Assembly: GCA_965248155.1 (NCBI GenBank)
Contig: CBDFIO010000001.1
Location: 682,001 to 746,000, forward strand
DNA: 64,000 nt
Source: RFSX01 sp965248155
Lineage (GTDB): Bacteria > Bacteroidota > Bacteroidia > Chitinophagales > Saprospiraceae
Direction of reading: 5' to 3'
Notes under the pieces: generated by a model
Database searches by the model: none
What the model saw: the letters and a program-made list of their open reading frames with translations, nothing else
Told to the model about the DNA's origin: nothing
Shown: positions 58,135 to 64,000 of the stretch, piece after piece
Position numbering within the stretch: position 1 is the stretch's first letter
Layout of the letters: every line of letters starts with the position of its first letter
Translations under genes and position numbers: made by a program

Positions 58135-59079
58135 ATGGAAAGAGAAATTCAATACAGTGACTGGCAACAAAAACTTAAAGGGGAACTCAAAATCGAAGAT
58201 CTTAATAATAAGATTATAAGCCTTAGAAATGGAATAAAGTATGACCCTTTCTTAGATCCACAATCTCTGATATTGAATGATAATAAAATTACAATACCTG
58301 AAAGCTTCTCTATTGGTGTTTCTCTAACTAAACACAATAATGACAAAGAAATAAATCAAAATCTTCTGCATTTACTTGCCAATAATCTTCGGCTGATAAA
58401 ATTACATGCTAATGAAACAACGGATTGGTCAGTATTGTTAAATGAGATTTACATGGAATTAATTCATTTGGATATTGAATTTGAAACAGAAACTGCACTG
58501 AATCGATTCCTGGATTATAAAAAGGGAATACCGGCTTCGAGCAACTGGAAGTTTTCCTTAAGTGTAATTGGGAGCCATTTTGTTTCTCGAGGAGAAGGAG
58601 TATTTAAGATACTTGATCTCGCTAATCAAGGTACAGAGTATCAAATTGGTTGTTTAATGGCAATCAAAGATCTTTTTAGTTCTTCCGAGGAAGACCATAT
58701 AATCAGAATTTCAATGACAGATAGACTGTTAGAAATTGTTCCTTTTATAAGGGCTATTAAAATATTACAATCCAAATACAAGAAAGGAGGAAATGTACTT
58801 TTAGAATCCATTTTAAATCTTGAAAGCTCTAGCTCATCAAAAGAGGATCAGCTCATAATGGCAACCAATGCCTCACTATGGGCTAAAAGTGCGGGAGTCG
58901 ATCATTTATACTTTAATGATGTGGATATCCGTCAAGAATTGAATCATAGTAGATTACTTATTAATATTCAAAATCTGTTTGAATTGGAAAGTGCTATGGA
59001 TATTAAAATCGATCCTTACAGAGGCGCCTATATAATTGAAGACCTCACTCAAAAGTTGCTCGAAAAAACTGGAGAATAA
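58135..59079 (+). CDS. Short methylmalonyl-CoA mutase-like (small-subunit-type) protein
   Basis: From the ATG at 58135 (MEREIQYSDWQQKLKGELKI) the product has 314 residues; a TTG 33 bp upstream is unlikely. The C-terminal NHSRLLINIQNLFELESAMD then KIDPYRGAYIIEDLT matches the mutase barrel motif (RxxxNxQLLLxEES...VxDPAGGSYYIE), and WAKSAGVDHLYFNDVD and SKYKKGGNVLLES fit as well. It lacks a cobalamin-binding domain and is much shorter than active subunits (over 450 residues), so it is probably a non-catalytic small subunit or a diverged relative. No large-subunit gene is in the window. Confidence 0.72.
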   Translation: MEREIQYSDWQQKLKGELKIEDLNNKIISLRNGIKYDPFLDPQSLILNDNKITIPESFSIGVSLTKHNNDKEINQNLLHLLANNLRLIKLHANETTDWSVLLNEIYMELIHLDIEFETETALNRFLDYKKGIPASSNWKFSLSVIGSHFVSRGEGVFKILDLANQGTEYQIGCLMAIKDLFSSSEEDHIIRISMTDRLLEIVPFIRAIKILQSKYKKGGNVLLESILNLESSSSSKEDQLIMATNASLWAKSAGVDHLYFNDVDIRQELNHSRLLINIQNLFELESAMDIKIDPYRGAYIIEDLTQKLLEKTGE

Positions 59080-59081
59080 AA

Positions 59082-59115
59082 AAAAGCCATTTCAAGTGAA
59101 ATGACTTTTATTTTT
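59082..59115. terminator. Terminator between the mutase-like gene and the M23 peptidase gene
   Basis: AAAAGCCATTTC (59082-59093) pairs with GAAATGACTTTT (59098-59109, one mismatch), flanked by an A run and a T run, so it may work in both directions for these convergent genes. Confidence 0.75.
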
Positions 59116-59145
59116 GTGTTGGTATTTCTAAGTTGTTAAACTTAT

Positions 59146-60132
59146 CTAGTAATCGAAAGATTGATTTTCTTTCGATGCTCTTAAGACTAATTCTTTATAT
59201 TCTTCAGGACTTAAGCCATCCATACAATAGTCAATTGGATTAACTGGTTTGTTATTTATTCTGACTTCATAATGAAGGTGAGGAGCGGTAGAAGTTCCTG
59301 AACTTCCAATTGTACCTATTTTTTGTCCTTTTGTAACGATGTCACCTTTTTTTACATCAATCTTCTGCATATGTGCGTATAGAGATGTGTATCCAAAACC
59401 ATGATCAATGATCACATTTTTACCATAACCGAGTTTCTTGTTTTCAACTCGAATAACGACTCCTTTTCCGGTAGCTTGAATAGCTGTTCCTCTCGGTGCC
59501 GTAAAATCAATTCCCTTATGGAATTTTTTGATTTTATGAACAGGGTGAATTCTTATACCATAACCAGACATGTAATGCATTTTCCTCTTCAGCTTATCTT
59601 CCCGAACTGGCTTTATTGATGGGATCGATACTAATTTTTCTTCTCTTTGTTTGGCAAGTGCAAAAATTGTATCTAAAGAGCTTCTTTGTAGCTCAAGTTT
59701 ATATTTAAGTCTTTCAACCTTTTCTTGAGTTTGATTAATAAAGGCATCAGAGTTCTGAATAGAAGAATAGTAACTATTGTCTTCATTACCTCCAGTACCC
59801 CCTTCCCATACTGCTATATCTATGGGATCGATTCCGAATATAATCCTGTGAACTTCTGCATCTTTATCCTGTAAATCTTCTAATTGAGTGGCGATACTTT
59901 CAAAATCAGTCGATAAGGAATTAAATTGATAATTCATTTGGTTCAGATTCCTCTTCATTGCCATCTCATTTGGCGTAGGAATAATTGTATATGCTAGTGT
60001 ATACAAGCCAAAAGAACATATGAGCAATAATGCAGTAAAAGCAGAAAGTCTTACGACTCTTTGCTTCCATGTTAATTTAACTTTTTGATACTGAAGTGTA
60101 TTTTGGTCAAATACGTATTTCTCTCTTCTCAT
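59146..60132 (-). CDS. M23-family peptidoglycan endopeptidase, membrane-anchored
   Basis: A 328-residue protein with a basic cytoplasmic head, one membrane helix (about residues 32-50, ALLLICSFGLYTLAYTI), a coiled coil (residues 60-110 and 130-180) and an M23 LytM domain. The zinc ligands are visible: FHKGIDFTAPRG (His, Asp) and PHLHYEVRINN (HxH). It should cut peptide cross-links in the periplasm. As I recall, an M23 gene beside alaS is a common order in Bacteroidota, and that order is found here (divergent from alaS). Confidence 0.9.
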   Translation of the reverse strand: MRREKYVFDQNTLQYQKVKLTWKQRVVRLSAFTALLLICSFGLYTLAYTIIPTPNEMAMKRNLNQMNYQFNSLSTDFESIATQLEDLQDKDAEVHRIIFGIDPIDIAVWEGGTGGNEDNSYYSSIQNSDAFINQTQEKVERLKYKLELQRSSLDTIFALAKQREEKLVSIPSIKPVREDKLKRKMHYMSGYGIRIHPVHKIKKFHKGIDFTAPRGTAIQATGKGVVIRVENKKLGYGKNVIIDHGFGYTSLYAHMQKIDVKKGDIVTKGQKIGTIGSSGTSTAPHLHYEVRINNKPVNPIDYCMDGLSPEEYKELVLRASKENQSFDY

Positions 60133-60380
60133 GTAACCTTTAGAATAATAGAATTAAGTAGTTTTGCCTCATATTTGAGAACTACGAGGAACACAGGGTA
60201 ATTTGCGCCTCTAAAATAATTCGGCAATGTTTAAATACAAAATATTTTGTGATATAATATTGAATCATATATAAAATAAATTAATATTATTTAGTAACGT
60301 TTTGAAATATTGACCTTCTCAAACGACATAATGCTTAAAACTATTGTTATATATAAATTGATAATTACAATAATTGATTC
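60133..60380. other. 248-bp divergent intergenic region (M23 gene / alaS)
   Basis: AT-rich, no coding frame, no T-box or tRNA-like fold seen. It must hold the promoters for both divergent genes, but I found no convincing consensus boxes. Confidence 0.3.
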
Positions 60381-63002
60381 ATGAATTCCTCTGAAATAAG
60401 ACAATGTTTTTTAGACTATTTTTCTAATAAAGGACACTCAGTAGTACCTTCTGCCCCTATTGTTGTCAAAAATGATCCCACTTTAATGTTTACGAATGCG
60501 GGGATGAATCAATTTAAAGATTTCTTTTTAGGTAACTCAAAACCCAATTCTTCGAGGGTTGTTGATACTCAAAAATGTTTGCGTGTTTCTGGAAAACACA
60601 ATGATCTGGAAGAAGTTGGTCGGGACTCCTATCATCATACAATGTTTGAAATGTTAGGCAATTGGTCATTTGGAGACTATTTCAAAGAAGAGACTATAGG
60701 ATATGCATGGGAATTATTAACTGAAGTTTTTGGAGTAGACCCGTCTAAATTATATGTGACTGTATTTGGTGGAGATAAGATTGACTCTACAACTGAAGAT
60801 AAAGAAGCAGCTGACATATGGAAAAAATATATTTCCGAGGATCGTATTTTATATTTTGATAAGAAGGACAACTTTTGGGAGATGGGTGATACGGGACCAT
60901 GTGGACCTTGTTCTGAAATTCATGTAGACTTAAGATCAGATGAAGAAAAAGCAAAAAAGCCAGGAAAGGAACTTGTCAATGAAGATCATCCTCTGGTAAT
61001 TGAAATCTGGAATCTTGTTTTTATACAATACAATCGCAAAGCAGACGGAGTATTAGAGAATCTGCCAGAAAAACATGTAGATACCGGGATGGGCTTTGAA
61101 AGACTTGCAATGATTTTGCAAGGTAAGACTTCAAATTATGAATCTGATATATTCAAACCTTATATCCAATTTCTGGAAAAAGAAACAGGAATTGAATATA
61201 CCAACGATTATAGTGGAGATAGTCAGACAGATATAGCGATGAGAGTGATTACAGATCACTTAAGGGCGGTATCATTTACGATTGCAGACGGTGAAATGCC
61301 GAGCAATACAGGAGCAGGTTATGTAATTAGGAGAATCCTTCGAAGAGCGGTAAGGTATAATTATAGTTTCCTCAATATAAAAGACCCTTTCATTTACAAA
61401 ATGGTACCTGCTTTGGCGGAGCAATTCAAAGATATTTTCCCAGAGTTATTATCACAACTTGATTTTGTTTCCAAAGTGATCATGGAAGAAGAAAAATCAT
61501 TTTTACGAACATTGGAAGATGGTCTGAAAAGGTTAGAAATATTAAAAGTAGATGATGGGAGTTTGAGTGGTAAAGATGCTTTTGAATTATATGATACTTA
61601 TGGCTTTCCATTCGATTTAACAAGATTGGTAGCTGAAGAGAAAGGATGGCGCGTTGACGAGGAAGGATTTAATCAGGCCCTTCAAGCCCAAAAGGAAAGG
61701 AGTAGAGCAGATGCAGAAAAACATGCCGGAGACTGGGTTGTTATTCAAAATGGATCAGAAACTGAATACTTAGGCTATGATCAACTTAATGTTGCGAACA
61801 TAAAACTTTTGAAATATCGAATTATTACTGAAAAAGGCACTGACTTTACACAGTTGATTCTTGATAAAACACCGTTTTATCCTGAAGGAGGTGGTCAGGT
61901 AGGAGATACTGGGATGCTTTACTTTGGAGATGAGAATATTAATGTTCTTGATACAAAAAAGGAAAATAATATCATCATTCATTATGTAAACAAATTACCA
62001 GAGAATCTATCTGTTGATATTACTGCACAAGTTGATGAAAAGAAGAGGCGCCTTACTGAGAATAATCACAGTTCGACTCACCTTATGCATGCAGCTCTAC
62101 GCCAGGTTTTAGGTTCTCATGTTCAGCAAAAAGGATCTTTAGTGAAAGATTCATTGCTGCGATTTGACTTCTCTCATTACGATAAATTAAGTTCAGAAGA
62201 ATTGAAAAAAATCGAATCAATCGTAAATTCAAAAATCAGAGAGAATATCCCTCTTGAAGAAGACAGGTCAATCGCAATAGAAGATGCTAAAGAATCAGGA
62301 GCTATGATGTTGTTCGGTGAAAAATATGGAGATGAAGTTCGAATGATCACTTTTGATAAATCGTATTCTGTAGAATTATGTGGAGGGTGTCATGTCAATT
62401 CAACAGGTCACATTGGGCAATTTAAGATAATTTCAGAAACGGGAATTGCTGCAGGTGTCCGAAGAATTACTGCCATAACTGCCGATGCTGCTGAAAAGTA
62501 TGTGGAACAGGAAATTGAGGAATTGGAATCTATAAGGCAACTCTTTAAGCACCCGAAAGAACTAGTCACTACAATTACTCAACTTCAAGATGAGAACAAG
62601 CAATTAAAAAAGAAGCTTGAGCAAATTGAGAATTCTAAAGCTGGAAACTTACAAGCAGACCTCAAAAAGGAAATAAAGGAAATTAATGGCATAAATGTCC
62701 TAGCTAAACAAATCCCTATCAATGATCCTAAAGCTGCAAAGACATTAATTTTTAATCTTGAAAAAGAAGTCGATAATGCTGCTATTCTTTTTGGACTTGA
62801 ATCAAATGGTAAGGCCCAACTTATGCTGATATTAAGCCAATCCCTGGTGGACAATAAAAATATGAACGCCGGAAGCATAATAAAAGAAATAGCAAAACAC
62901 ATAAACGGTGGCGGAGGAGGCCAGGCTTTTTTTGCTACAGCAGGTGGTTCAGCTCCAGACGGAATAGAAAACGCTATTGGTGCGTTTGAGAATCTTTTAT
63001 AA
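60381..63002 (+). CDS. alaS: Alanyl-tRNA synthetase
   Basis: An 873-residue synthetase with all domains: class II catalytic core (FTNAGMNQFKDFFLG, SYHHTMFEMLGNWSFGDYF, GDTGPCGPCSEIHVD, HVDTGMGFERLAMILQG), the editing domain with NNHSSTHLMHAALRQVLGSH and the zinc-type VELCGGCHVNSTGHIG, a coiled-coil segment and the C-Ala domain with GGGGGQAFFATAGGS. Length is normal. It charges tRNA-Ala and clears Ser/Gly mischarging. Confidence 0.96.
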   Translation: MNSSEIRQCFLDYFSNKGHSVVPSAPIVVKNDPTLMFTNAGMNQFKDFFLGNSKPNSSRVVDTQKCLRVSGKHNDLEEVGRDSYHHTMFEMLGNWSFGDYFKEETIGYAWELLTEVFGVDPSKLYVTVFGGDKIDSTTEDKEAADIWKKYISEDRILYFDKKDNFWEMGDTGPCGPCSEIHVDLRSDEEKAKKPGKELVNEDHPLVIEIWNLVFIQYNRKADGVLENLPEKHVDTGMGFERLAMILQGKTSNYESDIFKPYIQFLEKETGIEYTNDYSGDSQTDIAMRVITDHLRAVSFTIADGEMPSNTGAGYVIRRILRRAVRYNYSFLNIKDPFIYKMVPALAEQFKDIFPELLSQLDFVSKVIMEEEKSFLRTLEDGLKRLEILKVDDGSLSGKDAFELYDTYGFPFDLTRLVAEEKGWRVDEEGFNQALQAQKERSRADAEKHAGDWVVIQNGSETEYLGYDQLNVANIKLLKYRIITEKGTDFTQLILDKTPFYPEGGGQVGDTGMLYFGDENINVLDTKKENNIIIHYVNKLPENLSVDITAQVDEKKRRLTENNHSSTHLMHAALRQVLGSHVQQKGSLVKDSLLRFDFSHYDKLSSEELKKIESIVNSKIRENIPLEEDRSIAIEDAKESGAMMLFGEKYGDEVRMITFDKSYSVELCGGCHVNSTGHIGQFKIISETGIAAGVRRITAITADAAEKYVEQEIEELESIRQLFKHPKELVTTITQLQDENKQLKKKLEQIENSKAGNLQADLKKEIKEINGINVLAKQIPINDPKAAKTLIFNLEKEVDNAAILFGLESNGKAQLMLILSQSLVDNKNMNAGSIIKEIAKHINGGGGGQAFFATAGGSAPDGIENAIGAFENLL

Positions 63003-63121
63003 ATTCGGCAAATCCATTTGTTGAGCTTAAAAAGCGAATATAATTCGTAGGCTATCACTGCATTAGGGCTATTTTTTCCCTATATTGGTAATCCCTATTT
63101 TCTAAATCAAACCTATTGAAT

Positions 63122-63306
63122 ATGAATAATTACCGCCATACATTTCCTTTAATATTTGCCTTTTTCTTATTTATAGGACTTTCCATATCGGCTCAGGAAG
63201 AAATTTCAGATGGAAGATCTCTGTATACAAATTATAAAGGAAAAGACTTTGCCAAGCTTCAGACAAAAATGGAAGCATTTTATGATGGTAAAGACAAAGG
63301 TAGAGG
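63122..63306 (+). pseudogene. Secreted-protein gene truncated by IS copy 2
   Basis: From the ATG at 63122: a signal peptide (MNNYRHTFPLIFAFFLFIGL then SISA-Q) followed by EEISDGRSLYTNYKGKDFAK and FYDGKDKGRG. The frame then runs into the IS end at 63307 and stops soon after. I recall that Bacteroidota T9SS cargo proteins often have an N-terminal FYxGRDKGRGxGYKQFKRWE-like block, so the lost part was probably a large surface protein (inference). The other half, if still present, lies to the right of the window. Confidence 0.75.
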
Positions 63307-64000
63307 GGTGCTGGGTCAAATAGGCTGATGATCTCCATAAGTTCCTGATTTATAATAGTATTTTTCGATGTACATACCAATGACATTATCGTGAATCTGT
63401 TCATTTTTGGAAAAGCAAATGGTTTTTCTATTAAGACGTTTGATATGCGTTCTAAAATTCAAGTTTTTCCGTTCTATTTTCCAAGTCAAATCTTTCCCAA
63501 TAGTATGTAAGCTTTTTGGCAATGACCTACTATAAGCTCCCCAATCATCCGTATAATAGTCACCAATGGGAATGTCTTTAAGAAGATCCAGAAGTTTTTC
63601 AAAGCTCTCATCGGTACGCTTTCCATTAACCCAAGCCAAAATCATCCCGGAATGCTTATCCATCGCATACCAAGTCCACCTTTGATTCGCCTTACTGCCA
63701 ACATAAGACCAAAACTCATCTGCCTCTGCTGTATAGTGAAAACTTACTGCCAAATTATCAAGGCTTTGAACTTCTTCCTTGTTCAATAGATAAGGGTTCA
63801 CTTGAAGCGTTTTTTTTTAAGTGAGCTATCACCGTATTTTTATTGATCCCTAAAATCCTTGCTGTATCTCGAACCCCTGAACTATTGAGAATTAATGAGT
63901 CAATTTGTTCTTTAACACCGGGCTCTCTGGCTTTATAGCTAAGTTGAAAACTCTTTTTGCAGACTTTACAACGCCAACGTTGTCTCCCGTTTTCTCTATG
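63307..64000 (-). mobile_element. IS1-family insertion sequence, copy 2 (runs off the window)
   Basis: 694 bp match copy 1 (34123-34938) in reverse orientation, starting with the same end sequence (GGTGCTGGGTCAAATAGGCT). Base-by-base comparison shows two differences. Copy 2 has nine T (A9 on the coding strand) at 63810-63818 where copy 1 has A8, and copy 2 lacks one of two tandem ATAGCT units. About 120 bp of its far end, and the second target-site copy, are outside the window. Confidence 0.95.
63316..63801 (-). pseudogene. IS1-family transposase, catalytic part, out of frame with its zinc-finger part
   Basis: 161 residues identical to the C-terminal part of the transposase of copy 1 (NPYLLNKEEVQSLDNLAVSF to YYYKSGTYGDHQPI). 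The extra A in the A9 run puts the upstream zinc-ribbon/HTH part in a different frame; that upstream frame would stop about 20 codons after the run. A full transposase would need a +1 shift or loss of one A during transcription at the A9 run. The classical IS1 -1 shift would lead to the wrong frame. Confidence 0.87.

Overview
The window is an AT-rich chromosomal segment of a member of the Bacteroidota. The evidence is a cluster of type IX secretion system (T9SS) genes (porV, porU, a porP/SprF-like gene, gldJ), several proteins ending in T9SS C-terminal sorting domains, many lipoproteins with short lipoboxes, a Porin_10-type barrel and OmpA/TSP3 proteins. The very large secreted protein with DUF11-like, HYR-like and dockerin-like parts, and the CRTAC1-type lipoprotein, point to the Saprospirales (inference; no 16S rRNA gene is present).

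Layout. 1-9.3 kb: T9SS/gliding block, with porV and porU on the minus strand and the PorP-like gene, gldJ and murF on the plus strand, followed by a degenerate arginase-family protein. 9.5-25.7 kb: OmpA protein with a 66-bp tandem repeat, pyruvate dehydrogenase E2, recR, a GT2 fused to a polyprenyl-phosphate-transferase-like tail, a CRTAC1 lipoprotein gene broken by an in-frame stop, an M20 amidohydrolase, an NtrC-like regulator without a DNA-binding tail coupled to a LOG-family protein, and an LVIVD-type T9SS cargo overlapping a porin. 25.9-32.7 kb: small lipoprotein, SPFH protein, a lipoprotein with a His/Asp-rich segment, recN, fabI, DUF3047, and a LytTR response regulator broken by a frameshift. 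33.0-44.9 kb: one ancestral secreted adhesin gene of about 11 kb, now split by an 816-bp IS1-family element (8-bp target duplication) and by a one-base frameshift. 45.0-48.4 kb: a three-gene glycosylation cassette (TMTC-like GT-C with TPRs, DPM1-like GT2, methyltransferase). 48.6-56 kb: Cys-rich secreted protein, a thermolysin-family protease gene broken by an in-frame stop, a GT9, prohibitin and a DUF2807 protein. 56-64 kb: iscA-iscU-iscS, a short methylmalonyl-CoA mutase-like protein, an M23 peptidase, alaS, and a secreted-protein gene cut by a second copy of the same IS, which runs off the right edge.

How it fits together. The recurring theme is export and display of large surface proteins. 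PorU/PorV and GldJ belong to the machine; the giant adhesin, the M4 protease and the LVIVD protein are cargo; the glycosylation cassette next to the adhesin may decorate such cargo, because the adhesin repeats carry Asp-Thr-Thr sequences like the known Bacteroidota O-glycosylation motif. Four chromosomal genes are broken by stops or one-base shifts and two by IS copies. This is either real decay of dispensable surface and regulatory genes or, for the single-base cases, sequence error. No tRNA, rRNA or CRISPR array was seen.
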